Shown here: positions 11,970 through 24,179 of the stretch, in pieces
Position numbering within the stretch: position 1 is the stretch's first letter
How the letters are laid out: the number at the start of each line of letters is the position of its first letter
Source of the DNA: Epiperipatus broadwayi
Taxonomy: Eukaryota; Onychophora; Udeonychophora; Euonychophora; Peripatidae
Reading direction: 5' to 3'
Length of the DNA: 64,000 nucleotides
Assembly (NCBI GenBank): GCA_028023455.1
Contig: JAQFVV010000028.1
Span: forward strand, 629,501-693,500
Made by a program: the position numbers and the translations under genes
Notes under the pieces: model-generated
Databases searched by the model: none
What the model was told of the DNA's origin: nothing
Seen by the model: the letters and a program-made list of their open reading frames with translations, nothing else

Positions 11970-14900
11970 GTGAATTATATAAATTAGATATCAGCGCCCT
12001 CTGTTTTCATTTTTTATAACCATTTTTTCAAAGCGTGGAATAAGTAATGGGATTTTAGTTAATAGAAAAAAATAAGCTCTTAAAGTCAGTTTCTATCTAA
12101 TTAACTTTTTTTAAAAAGCCACTTAATGATTTGTTTGTTGAAGTCAATTTAAACAACGTATTTAAACGATTGCACGACTTTTTCAATGTCTTCTATATAT
12201 ATATGAAAGTCTTATTTGTATAAATTTTCTAAAAACTTTGCAATTTTCACAAAAAATATATCGCTTTGGAACAAGTAAACGTCATTAATTTTAAATAAAA
12301 ACATGGCTAAAATATATTCATTTTCCAACTTTAAAAATAAACTATATAATTTCAATTATAATAAATGAAAAACAAAAGTATAATAGTTTTAGTTTTGAAG
12401 ATTCATTCAGCCAATCATATGAGTGTATTTTAAATTGGAGTGGTTCATATTAAATAATGTTACATTAGCTGCCTGTCAAACTCAAGATAGTGAGTAATTT
12501 ACTAAAAAAAAAAAATATTTAGTAGAAATTTTAAATTGATATTTTGATTAATGATCAAGAATTTATACATAAGAGGAAAAAAAGCAAAACAAAGAAAAAA
12601 AAAACAATAAAGTTTTAAAGATTGAAATAGAAATTACACTAAAATTATTACAGAAATATGAACTATAATCATGCAATTAAGTAAATGATTTTATTCAATG
12701 TCCATTTATTTATATATCATTCCATTTTCGGCCAATCTGCATATTATTTATTATATATAGATGTCTATCTTTTTCTATTTCTAAAGATGGAATTTGTTTC
12801 TCATGAAGATAAAGCTAGCCATTTTGTTTTATGAAAGAAAATGTTTTTAAGAGATCAAATAAGTAAAGAATTCCTCATCAGCGCAACCAAATATGACAAT
12901 TTCAACTCCAAGAATAACAGATAAAAAAGTAAAATAATTATAATAATATGTTAGAGACGAATTTGTGACAACTGTACAAACCAATTTGTGAGCTATAAGT
13001 ACGTCTACATATAAAACAAGCTATTTACAAGCTTAAAAAAATGGATCATGTGATATATGACTATTTTTTATATAGAACAAGCTAGTTTATTATTCCTATT
13101 TCTTATATTTAGAGATCCTGTTTTTTTTAACTTCTTTGGCAAAATCTTTTCAGTCTAAAATACATCAATACCACCTCCAATTGTAAGATTTTCAATGCAT
13201 TAGAAAACCTTTGTGATAACCTTTATACTATAAATAGAGAATCTACCATGAGAAATTAATGGTCAAAGACAGATTTAGTAATTGTGCAGTTCTTAATTGT
13301 GGTTTTTGCTTGAGACAGTACAGTCACTAAAGAATTGTGTTGGTATTGGATATGAGACAGGAGTTTCAACTTGACAAATGTAAATTTAGATATTCCTATT
13401 TAAAAGTTATTTGCCTATTATGGAAGTGGAAGAGACCTAGTAAATGTGAATTAACTAATGATAAATACATTTTTTTAGAAATGAAATTGTTGGCTTGATT
13501 AAAACGAGTTTAATATGCATAATTTATAGTTATTCTTTTGAGTTTGTCATGTCATAAATATTATATTTACCATCTCAACAGAGTAATTATAAAAACCATA
13601 AATTGCTATTTGAAGCTTTTTGTTATGCAATCCATTCCATCTAGCCCATAGTAAAATAAATATATTTAGGGTTTATTCATCCCAGGTTCTCAACAGAGAG
13701 CAAAATTACCATTCAACATAAACACTTAATAAGGTAAAAAGTATATAATAAAAAATATAAACATAAAATTACCCTGTGCATTATATAGGACTTTGACTAT
13801 TCATTTGTAGTAAAAACTAAAATTGGCTTTTAAAAATGTAAAATAAAAAGTATGTGCAAACTTATTCTAATAGAAGTCACACATTCCATATTCAAAACTT
13901 TCATTTTATTACTTAGTAACTATTTACACTTTAACAGTACTGTTATTCAGCTTTTTTGAGCCCAAAATTACTATATATATATACATAGTAAACTATATAA
14001 AACATGTTATACATATGATATTTTCATCAATGGTGTTGCAAATATATAGATATACAAACTAAATTAGATAAATAAAGCGACAAAATAATATGAAGACATT
14101 GTGAGTTCTATTTAAGATACAGACTCTAAAAAACCTTGCACATGAACAGTTCTATTTCAGCCAATCGTATTCATTCTATAATTTGTGTTCATTGATAGTT
14201 TCAGTACTTTTTCATTTAGAAATTATTGCTTAATTGTTAAAAACATTAATCAACTTTCTGATTCTGTTTTTCATACTAGTGAGTAAAGTTATTATATGTA
14301 TGCTGCAGAATAACAAAAAAATATGTACAGAATTTTCATTGCTAAAAGTATGAGTAAACAGACAAACAAACTAAATTCATAACTTAAGACAAAAATATCT
14401 AGAACAAAATTCATTGTAATATTTGTGTTCATTTTGCAAATATTCATTTATGATTTTGTTATTATACACAATAGAAATCTCACTGAAGCAGATTCACTTT
14501 ATTTTCTCTTGGGGATCACTTCATTATCCTAACTTTCACTTAGTTTGAAAACTATTTTTATTTTATGATTTTACATAGATTACTCAAAGTTGTTTTTGGA
14601 TGTATGATAGTTATTAATTTATTATAACAACACTGTGACAATAGATTATTAATAAGTTATAGTAGATTTCCATTACTTGACATATGTTATCACAATTTTC
14701 TCTAGAATCAGCCATATATTATTATTACAGTGTTCTATTCACAACAGGTACGGAGAGCAATCACAAATTGGCTCAACTTCTACTCTTTTCTTAAGTCTTA
14801 AAACTTCTTCATCTCCAGAGACGAAGATGCCATCAATAGGAAGGACACATGCTATGCTTTATCAAGGAAATGGAATGTCTAGCATAATCAACACAAATTT

Positions 14901-15055
14901 GCATATCATTAACCTCATTAATAGTTAAGCTATGATTATAAAGGCTGGACCCTTCAAAAGTGCTAAGCAGATTCATTCATATTTATTTATTTAGTAATAA
15001 TTTACAGCTTTGAGGACAATTGCACTACACATGCAAATGGATTATTGTAACTCAT
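11970..15055. other. AT-rich DNA without recognised feature
   Basis: About 3 kb with no recognised exon or repeat family. 'cagccaatca/g' strings recur near 12411 and 14159. An 83-codon frame at 14677-14928 (plus) has no motif I recognise, and I leave it out as a gene. Confidence 0.4.
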
Positions 15056-15059
15056 TCTA

Positions 15060-15480
15060 TCTTTTATATCATTTAATAAAGTCAATGTTCTTCAATTACC
15101 ATCCATTATTCTTTTCACAACATCTTTCATTAAAGAATTCTTTCTCTTCAGTATATATACAATATTACTTCTCTTCCTACATCTAATCCCTTTGATCAAT
15201 TATCTTTCATCATATGCTTTACTTAAAATTTCCTTATTTGGTATTGTCTATCCAATTAATCTTCATTCTCCTCCATATCTATATCTTAAAGACCTTCATT
15301 CTATATTTAATTTTATATTCGATGTCACTCTCTCATAACCATATAACTATACATTCTACTTCATTCTTATCTATACCCCCATTTCAAAATCCTTTAATAT
15401 ATCATTAATTTTTTAGATGCACATGTTTCACCACCATATAATCATACATTCCACACCCATATATATTTATATGTGTGAAT
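15060..15480 (-). mobile_element. LINE reverse-transcriptase relic, antisense
   Basis: Minus-strand translation gives broken but ordered LINE motifs: a Y-G box at about 15350, FK then IWRRMKINWIDNTK (compare the 'FEMWCYRRMLKISW-DR-TNEEV' block common to animal LINEs), then YDER-LIKGIRCRKRSNIVYILKR, matching 'ERSLI--I--RQ--FIGHILR', and SLMKDVVKRIMDGN, matching 'LLK-VIEGRIEGKR'. Stops and frameshifts are frequent. The piece lies just N-terminal to the part represented at 605-1032, but it seems to belong to a different LINE clade. Confidence 0.65.
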
Positions 15481-15574
15481 TATATAAACACAACCTCATG
15501 CTTAAATATGTCAATAGAATATTAGTAATCTGTGGTCAATATAACAGTACAATTTAATAGTTTATATATATCAT

Positions 15575-15742
15575 TAAAAACCAGTCAATACTTGGACAAT
15601 CCTAATATCAATAACAATCAACAATCTCAATCTGTTGTCAAGGCAACCTCCTTTTAACAATAAAGGACGTTGCTTGACAACAGTTTGGAATTGTTGATTG
15701 TTATTGATAGTGGGATTGTCTAAGGGTTGACTGGTTTTTAAT
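15575..15742. repeat. Hairpin element with 'ttgttgtcaaggcaac' core
   Basis: Arms 15575-15645 and 15663-15742 are inverted: 'aaaaaccagtcaat', 'ggacaatcc', 'caataacaatcaacaat' and 'tgttgtcaa' all reappear as complements. A half copy with the same order lies at 25480-25552, so this is a dispersed family. Confidence 0.8.
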
Positions 15743-15744
15743 GA

Positions 15745-16415
15745 TTACTTACAAACCCATTTAGCCTTGAACATTATTATATTTATATATATACATAGAC
15801 ATCCTTAAAAAAAAAATCAAATAGTTGTGATCATTTATTTTTGTTTCTTAAAGGCAATATACTAAAAATCAATTTTTTATTCTTGATTATATCTCATGTC
15901 GGTACATATGTGTCTGTGTAAGCATGTGTGAAGTTTAAATTCTCAATCATTTGCAAGGTGAAAATATCTCAATAATAATAATCAATATTTTCCTATGGAA
16001 AAAAGTGCAGTTTGGGAATATTTTGTAAATAGAATATAATTTTAAGATTTATTTATACAGTGTAAAAACAGAGTAAAGCCCCTATTTTTTTAATATAGAT
16101 GCAAATATTTCTGACCCCGTGACCCAAAATGATATTGTATAAATTTAACACTAATCTTATTACTCTACTCTAAGAAAAAAGGCATACATTAGGGATGTGA
16201 ATCAATATTCTCTCAAACTGCAAATTGGCAATACTTGTAAAATAACCTGCTATCTAAGATTAACTTAATCAATTTTAAAAAAAGCAAAGCAACATTGGTA
16301 TATACTAGTTGTAAATCAAACTAAGCTTTAGTTAATAGTATATAAACATAAAACACTAATAGTATATAAACAGAAAACACCAAATTCTGACTAAAAGTGT
16401 TTTTGAATATTAAGT
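15745..16415. other. AT-rich DNA without recognised feature
   Basis: Short local duplication of 'taatagtatataaacataaaacac' type near 16333-16382; otherwise nothing recognised. Confidence 0.45.
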
Positions 16416-16419
16416 TATA

Positions 16420-16550
16420 AAACTCTTATAGTTTGCATTCTGAACTTCAATCTCCATGGATCATACCTTAGTTTGGTGACTACTGGTATACTGGTACTTG
16501 CATTTCTTTTGTATTCCCTAACAATAAAATATTTGACTGCATTGACCCCT
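16420..16550 (+). mobile_element. S1 SINE, 5'-truncated
   Basis: 'gaacttcaatctccatggatca' (B-box side) is followed by an S1-like body and 'caataaaatatttgactg'. The A-box side is missing. Confidence 0.45.
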
Positions 16551-16611
16551 ATACCTTAGTATAGGGATAGGATGGAAGAGTCTAAAGCTAAAGATCCATA
16601 GATCATGGCTT

Positions 16612-16760
16612 TGGTGGGCGGAGTTAGTGCACTGGTAAAATTGTGGACTCTAAAATTCAACATCCATGAATCACAATTCCAGCCTATTTCTTCCATTTCT
16701 TGAACTTCTTATAAACTCTTGGACAATAAATCTTTCGATTATTTTTAAGTTTAGATTTTC
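16612..16760 (+). mobile_element. S1 SINE, nearly complete
   Basis: 'ggcggagttagtgcactggtaaaattgtggactc' gives a clear tRNA-like A-box region. 'aaaattcaacatccatgaatc' is the B-box side, and 'cttgaacttcttataaactc' and 'caataaatctttcgat' form the tail. One of the most complete single S1 copies in the window. Confidence 0.65.
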
Positions 16761-17315
16761 ATATTAGATTTTCATGATAATTTGGTATTATTTCATATGT
16801 TATAATTAATTGCACTAAATAAAAGAAAAAGTATTAAAATGAACATAGAGTAGAACATACTACATTTCTTAAAGTTATGTTTTAATTACATGTATGTTGC
16901 ATTTGAAAATAAAACAATTAAAATCAGCTATGTATAGAAATACAGCAGTTTGGGTAGTTTCTATGATGGGATCACATAGTTGAGATTAGTTTTTCTGTTA
17001 AAGGATATAATGTGATGGGCCTAGGTGACAATTTAAAGATTTTTTATTGACTGATTAATTTTAAAAGAAAGTTTAAATAATCTGAAAATGATCAGAAATA
17101 AAAGTTGAAGATTTTGTGGGGTTGAAAGCAGTCCTAAAAAATCAAACTTGCAATATTTAATAATTTGAGATTTTATAATAAAAAAATGTTTTACTTAGTT
17201 AAAATAAATATTTTCACAATCTATACTTCTATATACTTTAAATAAAAGATTTTAATAGTTTTATAGATTTAAATGAGACTAATTTAATGGAGATTTTTCT
17301 GTGTATATATTTATA
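16760..17315. other. AT-rich DNA without recognised feature
   Basis: No coding frame or repeat-family member recognised. Confidence 0.45.
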
Positions 17316-17319
17316 GTAT

Positions 17320-18722
17320 TTTAGGATTAGCGCTGCCATAATGTAATCATTCAGCCATAATTATTCTAACACTGTGAATTATTCTAGAAGTTAATAGGTT
17401 TTTGTAATAATTTTGCAATTTTGCTGCCTGTGCTTGCGATGGCAATGGGAGGATGTTTGCAATAGCAGAATGCTGTACATTTCTCCAGTGGGGAGTGGGG
17501 GGGTGTGTGAATGTATTTTAGATGCTAGAATACCATTGTTGTGATTATTACAAAAATCTAAAATCACTAAACATCACATGATCACCATCTCTATACTAGC
17601 ACATAATTGTTGTAAACAAAAGCAAAACTCTCCATACAGTAGGGCCATCCTGTGCCAAACAGAGTAATCAATGGATGCCACAAGGCTTGTGCATAAAATC
17701 CCTATCTAGTGCCTACTCATCCAATATCCCCAGACCAGTTTCTGGCTTGTGGCCATCATCAGTGAGGAGCCTTGGATCTGAGAGCACTGCACCTCGATCT
17801 TAGGATCTAATGCAACCCTCCAGCAGCCACCTTTTAACTCTACTTTACTACAAAATTATGAGAATGAAATTGAAAACATTGTTAATATATTCAATCTAAG
17901 CTCAATAGCTTATATAGTCATATGGGTCTGAACTCAATTCAACACCCATACATTTTGGTGTCTTTGGCTCTTAAACAACCATAGCCACCACTATTCTATT
18001 AGGCAGGATTGGTGTTAAACCACTTAACATCTGATGATGGCCACAAGCCAGAAACTAGTCTGGGGATATTGGATGAGTAGGCACTAGATAGGGATTTATG
18101 CACAAGCCTTCTGGCATCCATTGATTACTCTGTTTGGCACAGGGTAGCACTACTGTATGGAGAGTTTTGCCTTTGTTTACAACAATTAGATGCTAGTATA
18201 GAGATGGTGATCATGTGATGTTTAGTGGTTTAACACCAATCCTGCCTAATAGGATAGCGGTGGCTATGGTTGTTTAAGAGCCAAAGACACCAAAATGTAT
18301 GGGTGCTGAACTGAGTTCAGAACCATATGACTATATAAGCTATTGAGCTTAGATTGAAGATATTCACAATGTTTTCAATTTCATTCTCATAGTTTTGTAG
18401 TAAAGTAGAGTTAAAAGGTGGCTTCTGGAGGGTTGCATTAGATCCTAAAATCTAGGTGCAGTGCTCTCAGATCCAAGGCTCCTCACTGATGATGGCCACA
18501 AGCCAGAAACTAGTCTGGGGATATAAATGAGTAGGCACTAGATAGGGATTTTATGCACAAACCTTCTGGCATCCATTGATTACTCTGTTTGGCACAGGGT
18601 GGCACTACTGTATGGAGAGTTTTGCCTTTGTTTAAAAACCTAAAATACTAGAATAATTTACAGAGTTAGAATAATTATGGCCAGATATGACATCATGGCA
18701 GCACTAATCCCAAAATACCATT
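17320..18722. mobile_element. Nested foldback: TIR element carrying an F1 foldback
   Basis: Outer inverted repeats of about 70 bp, 17320-17392 ('ggattagcgctgccat' to 'ttattctaga') and 18642-18718 (its complement), bound a 1.4 kb unit. Inside lies family F1. Its left arm, 17565-18008, runs from 'aacatcacatgatcacc' through 'ctctccatacagtag' to 'ggattggtgttaaacca', and its inverted arm is 18223-18625. The 18030-18220 segment repeats the outer half of the inverted arm in direct order. No transposase frame is present, so this is non-autonomous. Confidence 0.75.
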
Positions 18723-18837
18723 TTATACCTATAAGTTTTAAAATTTATAAACTATTATACTTCTAATTTTAACACACATAAAGTGACAAACTCTTATAGA
18801 ATTTTTGTTATTAAGTTAAAAGTGGATTAACTTTTAG

Positions 18838-19838
18838 TTTAGAGTAGTTTAGACTGGTGGTGTGCAATCTACAGCTTATGACCTTTCAAGGAGTCACAGA
18901 AAAATTGTTGAAGGTTATGAAAATTTTGAGAAATTCTTGTGCTGGATAATCCCTTTATAATTGATAAAGACACATAAAAACTATTAAAAAATACATGAAA
19001 ACTGCTTGACTCATTATTAAAACAGGCAAAACTCTCCACACAGTAGTGCTACTCCGTGCAAGCCATAGTAATCAATGGATGCCAGAAAGCTTGGACACAA
19101 AATCCCTATCTAGTATTAACTTGTGGCTTTCATCAGTGAGGAGCCTTGGATCTGAAAGTCACAAGCTAGAAACTAGTTTGGAGATATTGGATGAGTAGGC
19201 ACTAGATAGAGATTTTATGCACAAGCCTTCTGACATCCATTGATTACTCTGTCTTACACTAAGTGGCACTACTGTATTGAGAATTTTGGCTGTTTTAATA
19301 ACAGTTATGAGCAAGCATAAAAAATGGTGATCATGTGATGTTCAACTCATTATTGTATGTCTGATCACTTTTGTGTTTAAACACTTCCATTCTTACATTC
19401 AAATTCATTTCATATAAACAGCACATTATAAATGCACTTAGCTTATATTACTCTCATTTCTCTTGTTCACTCTGAGTTTTGTCCTTCATGCTAGTATCCT
19501 ACAAATGTTGACACAAGGTACTATTTTCTTAAATATACACATTTTCTAAAACAGGTTTAAAAAATTGTAATTGCTACAAATCAACAGATCTATTAAGAAC
19601 CAAGTATTATTATACATATTTTATTAATATGCAGTTTTTGCAAGAATCTTATAACAAATTGTACATATTGAATTTAAATATAAAGATATATATTTGTATA
19701 TGGTAAAACAACTTTTCTTAATACTATCATTATATGTTTATAATAGGAGGGTAACAATATGCAATAGGTCATGCAAAAGTTTGGTCTGAGTAAAGAGCTA
19801 CAAGTGTAAAAAGGTTGCACACCATTAGTTTAGACAAT
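18838..19838. mobile_element. Candidate TIR element of about 1 kb hosting an F1 insertion
   Basis: 'agtttagactggtggtgtgcaat' at 18838 and its near complement 'ggttgcacaccattagtttaga' ending near 19838 form inverted ends. The interior has no transposase frame. An F1 element (19019-19344) with target-site duplication sits inside it, so this host element is the older one. The end sequence resembles hAT-type non-autonomous termini only loosely. Confidence 0.45.
19009..19354. mobile_element. F1 foldback with 10-bp target-site duplication
   Basis: The element spans 19019-19344 and is flanked by 'actcattatt' at 19009-19018 and again at 19345-19354. The left side starts inside the family at 'aaaacaggcaaaactctcc', while the right side runs on through 'acagttatgagcaagcat' to 'gatcatgtgatgttc'. 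One end is therefore truncated relative to 17565 while the duplication is intact. Internal arms are inverted (about 19021-19150 versus 19160-19290). Confidence 0.65.
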
Positions 19839-19839
19839 T

Positions 19840-20386
19840 ATTATTGCTAGATGGCATAATCTTTGTTTGCAATTTATTTTTAATTAGTACTTTGTTTTAT
19901 TACTTCATAGATTAAAATTATCTTTAAACATACATAGGAAAATATTTGGGTTACATTTATTATCATATATATTTGTAATGGCAGAGCTCAGGTGTATGGG
20001 GGAAGATCATTATATGAGTTTCAGTTTTTTTCTCTCTGATTGATACTACTAATAAAATATTAAATTGTTTTGGTGAATAATATTGTAATATTTTGTTAAA
20101 TATAATATATCCTTATTACTTTGTAAAAGTGAAAGTTTGTTTGCTTATTTTTTACTTAGTAGCTCAACAAATGTTGCACCAATCTTGATGAATCTTGCAT
20201 GATTTTCTTTCTTTTTTTGAGAGAGAATAACACAAACTATGGATCTTTGCTTTATCATGCTTAATTGTTTAAAAACTTTGTAATGGGGAAAATTTTCAAA
20301 GTATGTTTAAGATACTGTCAAATTTGAAAGAATTATAGTGTTTGGTAAAGGAAGGTAAAATTTAATTTTGTAAATGTATTTTAAAT
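19840..20386. other. AT-rich DNA without recognised feature
   Basis: Nothing beyond AT-rich sequence was recognised. Confidence 0.4.
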
Positions 20387-20608
20387 TAATAAAATTGCAT
20401 TTGTACCATGTGTGTAATTTCTCACTTGCAAGTAAAGTGTGACCAAAATACTATGATGTTAAAATTCTATAAGTATTTTTAAAAATTAGTTTATCACTAA
20501 TAAAATTGCATTTGTACCATGTGTGTAATTTCTCACTTGCAAGTAAAGTGTGACCAAAATACTATGATGTTAAAATTCTATAAGTATTTTTAAAAATTAG
20601 TTTATCAC
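20387..20608. repeat. Exact 111-bp tandem duplication (two copies)
   Basis: 20387-20497 and 20498-20608 are identical by eye over the full 111 bp, starting 'taataaaattgcatttg' and ending 'attagtttatcac'. The second copy abuts the F1 element that follows. Full identity points to a very recent duplication or an assembly artefact. Confidence 0.92.
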
Positions 20609-20611
20609 ATG

Positions 20612-20995
20612 ACATATATATGGGTTCAGACCCACATGACTATATAAGCTAATGGGTTTGGATTGAAAACATTAAGGTGTGTTCAATTTAAGACTCATAA
20701 TTTTGTAGTTAAGTGGAGATAAAAGGTGGTTTCTGGAGGGTTGCATTAGATCCTAAGATCTAGGTGCAGTGCTCTCAGATCCAAGGCTCCTCACTGACGA
20801 AGGCCATAAGCAGAAACTAGTCTGGGGATATTGGATGAGTAGGCACTAGATGGGGATTTTATGCACAAGCCTTCTGGCATCCATTGATTACTCTAGCTTG
20901 CTGAGTGTGGCAATATATATAGTGAGTTTTTCCTGTTTTAACAACAGTTATACACAAGCATAAGAGATGGTGGTCATGTGATGTTTATTGGCTTT
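20612..20995. mobile_element. F1 element, single arm
   Basis: Contains the F1 inner part ('gacccacatgactatataagc', 'gaggttgcattagatcc'-type segment), 'gcagtgctctcagatccaagg', 'gggattttatgcacaagcc' and the terminal 'gtcatgtgatgttta'. Only one orientation is present, so it is half of the foldback, matching the right arm at 18223-18625. Confidence 0.7.
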
Positions 20996-21391
20996 AAACT
21001 AAAATCTATAAGTTGATCAAATCAGTAGTATAACTAATCATAAAAAGTTATATTTTTTGTGATACTGTTATTGATAAATCACATATTATTTCTATGCATA
21101 AAAATATAAATCATGGAACAGCTACATATTGTGTTATATTTGTTTATTCTACTAATGCATGCAAAACCATGGGTACAGGTAATATATATATCAACCCAAA
21201 TCCTATAAGTAATAGAAAGAAAATAGATAACTTCCACACATTGTCAATATAAATATATGCACCTTTTTGCTTGGCAGGTTACATCCACTTCCTTTCTATT
21301 ATATATATGTTTAATGTCTTAAAAAGAATGGAATAATTTCATTGCTCAGGATCTTGTAAGAAGTTCAAACACCAGAAATGTCCGAACTGAA

Positions 21392-21451
21392 ATTGGAGGA
21401 TCCCATGCTCCAGAGTCTAAAATCGGAGAATCCCGTGCTCCAGAATCTAAC
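21392..21451. repeat. 30-bp tandem duplication
   Basis: Two adjacent 30-bp units (21392-21421, 21422-21451) share 'gaga/gatcc' and 'gctccaga' segments with four differences by eye. Function unknown. Confidence 0.7.
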
Positions 21452-21759
21452 ACTATGGTTGCATTAGATGATACAGGACATTAAATATTTACAACTAATT
21501 GACTTCTATTTCTTATTATCATTATTATAAAATATTCTAGTGCTTATGTTTAAGTAATAATGCTGCATTTATACCTGCCTTAAGTTTGAAATTCACTCAG
21601 TGCTTGTTGTAAAGTCTGAAGCTGAAAGAAGAAATTGTGACTGGTAATGTCCTTGGTAATGTCCTTTTTTCCTTTAGATTTCTACAAAGGAAATGGGTGC
21701 ATACAATTATATTTTAGTAGCTCATGGGAGTTGGTCATCTTTTTTCTATTATATACAAA

Positions 21760-21940
21760 GTTCTCATTGTGAAGTGGTTAGTTGCACCATATGCTCATAA
21801 ACAATGACACAAGGATTGGAATCCAAGATTATTTAGGACTCAAATTAACTATTTGAAATAACAGGACCAGATACAATCCATCTAGACATTCAATAATGGT
21901 CAGTAAATGTGTAGTTATCTATTCTCTCTAATTATCAACA
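21760..21940 (+). mobile_element. S2 SINE, best preserved copy
   Basis: 'gaagtggttagttgcacc' (A-box-like) and 'aggattggaatccaag' (B-box-like) are about 35 bp apart, then the body runs to 'aataatggtcagtaaatgtg' as in other S2 copies. This copy supports the tRNA-like head of the family most clearly. Confidence 0.55.
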
Positions 21941-22608
21941 TGATATACTTGATTCTTTTACCTCTACTCTGGCTTTGTGAGCACTAATTAATTATACTTA
22001 CTTCAGATGGCATTATAATATCGAAGACTATCCTTGTTTATATTACTATGGTAATTGTTTTTTTCTCTTCACCAGACAAGAGCAATGCCAAAAGAAAGGT
22101 CAGATAAATTTTTTACATAGCAAATGACCTCAGTGCCATTAATAGAAGAGAGGCATGTTTTGCTCTCTGCAAACAATGGACTAATTAATTAAAAATTCAA
22201 GCTCATTTGCATACATGTACAACAATTCACAACAGTATTCTTCATAAAACTATGAGTATGGGATTTGAATACTAAATCTCGAAAGTGCTAAGCTAGCATA
22301 TTAAACCTTATATTATAATTATAGCTTCACTAACACATGCTAAAAAAAATGCATACTTATAATTACTATGGTAAGTTAAAAGAATTAAATATTGTTGGTG
22401 TTAATATTAACATTTTTAGCCATGGAAATAAATGCCTACAGTTAGAATAAAATTAAGGATATTGAAATTAAGACACCTTCCAGAAGTAAGAGTCACATTG
22501 TATTTTAGCATTGAATTTCAAATCCTATTGATAAAGGTAAAAATAAGAAAAACGTTTGAGAATGGGGCTAAAATTATTTTACCATCTTATAACCAACAAT
22601 TAATCAGG
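21940..22608. other. AT-rich DNA without recognised feature
   Basis: An 82-codon frame at 22432-22680 runs into the F1 element and shows no domain. Nothing else recognised. Confidence 0.4.
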
Positions 22609-22610
22609 CT

Positions 22611-22990
22611 AAACATCACAGATCATGCTCAAGCTGTTATTAAAACAGGCAAAACTCTCCATACACTAGTGCCACTCTGAGCAAGCCAGAGTAATTAATG
22701 AATGCCAGAAGGCTTGTGCATAAAATCCCTATCTAGGGCCTACTCATCCAATATCCCCAGACTAGTTTCTAGCTTGAAGCTTTCAACAGTGAGGAGCTTT
22801 GGATCTAGGTGCAGTGCTATCAGACCCAAGGCTCCTCACTGATGAAAGCCACAGCTAGAAACTGGTCTGGAGGTATTGGATAAATAGGAACAGATAGGGA
22901 TTTTATGCACAAGACTTCTGGAAGCCATTGATTACTCTGGTTTGTGCTGAGTGGCACTACTGTATGGAGAGTTTTGCCTGTTTTAATTAC
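22611..22990. mobile_element. F1 foldback, both arms present
   Basis: Left arm about 22645-22810 and right arm about 22815-22990 are inverted copies. Both ends carry 'attaaaacaggcaaaactc' or its complement and then 'ctccatac'. The two arms meet around 'ggatctaggtgcagtgct'. Left of the arm, 'aaacatcacagatcatgc' is a shortened version of the distal F1 terminus. This is the simplest full foldback of the family here. Confidence 0.85.
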
Positions 22991-23371
22991 TCAAGCTTCC
23001 AATAAACAATATTATGCCAAAGAAAAGAAAATCTCTCTTGATTAATATTCTTAGCTAGAAAATAAAATTAAGAATTAAGAAAAAAAATTTAAACACCCAC
23101 CATCTAGCAATTGGATGGCCTTGTGAGTACTGCATTCTTTTTTACTGTTCTTATATGCATGACTGCCAAAAAGTTCATTGGTTAGTAGTAAACCTTTAAC
23201 AGGCCGATTTACACATATGTGCACTCACACTTACCTATTCTATAAAATAATTGATGGTAAAAGTTTAAACATCGTAAGTTCCTCTTTGTAATAAATGTTA
23301 CTATGATAAATTTTTGGAGGTGATGTTGGACATTTTAAATTAATGTAAATATATACTCTATATGATTTAAG

Positions 23372-24170
23372 GTAATGGTAAAGTAGTGAACTCATGATTT
23401 AAATCAAGGTCCATGGGAGTTCAAAGCCCATGGATTACGGACAAGTCATTCACTTTCACTTCTCAAACTTTTTATAAACTCCCAAGCAATAAACGATGCG
23501 ATCTATTTTTGTTATTTAATAAATAATATAATGGTACAGTGAATGACTGTCATGTTCAAGACCCATGAATTACAGTCCAGTGGATCACTTCTACTTCTTA
23601 AACTTTTTATATACTTCCGAGCGATAAACCATTCTGTCTATTTTTTTTATTTTGAATGATGCGTGGTATAGTAAATTTTTCTCGAGTTCAAACCCCATGG
23701 ATCATGGACTAGTCGGTCACTTCAGCTTCTCAAACTTTTTATAAACTTCCAAGCAGTGAACCATTTGGTCTATTTTTATTATTTGATGAATCGTGCAATG
23801 TTATAGTGGATGACTCTCGAATTCAAGGCCACATCATTTCCGCTTCTGGAACTATTTACAAAGTTCAGAGCAATAAACCGTTCGGTCTATTTTTATTATT
23901 TAATGAATGATGCAATGGCGTAATGGATAAGTCTCGAGTTCAAGGACCATTGATCACTGGCTAGTCGGTCACTTCCATTTCAAAATCTTTTTATAAACTT
24001 TTAAGCAATAAATCATTCGATCTATTTTTTTATTATTATTTAATGAATTGTGCGATGGTAGACCAGCTACCCCTGGAATTCAAGACCCATAAATCGCGGG
24101 CCAGTTTGTCGCTTTCATGGCTTGAACTTCTTGTGAATTTGTCCATCAATAAACAATTTAATTATTTTAT
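23372..24170 (+). repeat. Tandem array of six S1 SINE units
   Basis: Six head-to-tail units can be marked by their tail motif (caataaac, gataaacc, cagtgaac, caataaac, caataaat, caataaac) at about 23487, 23623, 23754, 23871, 24006 and 24147, giving periods of 117-141 bp. Each unit has a 'gcaatggtatagtgga'-type head, 'tcgagttcaagg' B-box-like segment, 'ggtcacttc', 'aactttttataaactt' and 'ggtctatttttattatttaatga'. Units are diverged from one another, so the array is old or the units mutated fast. Most other S1 copies are single, or at most paired. Confidence 0.88.
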
Positions 24171-24179
24171 AAATACGGA

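Noticed and set aside
22432-22680. 82-codon plus-strand frame
   Set aside because: Its end runs into an F1 arm and the residues show no recognised motif.
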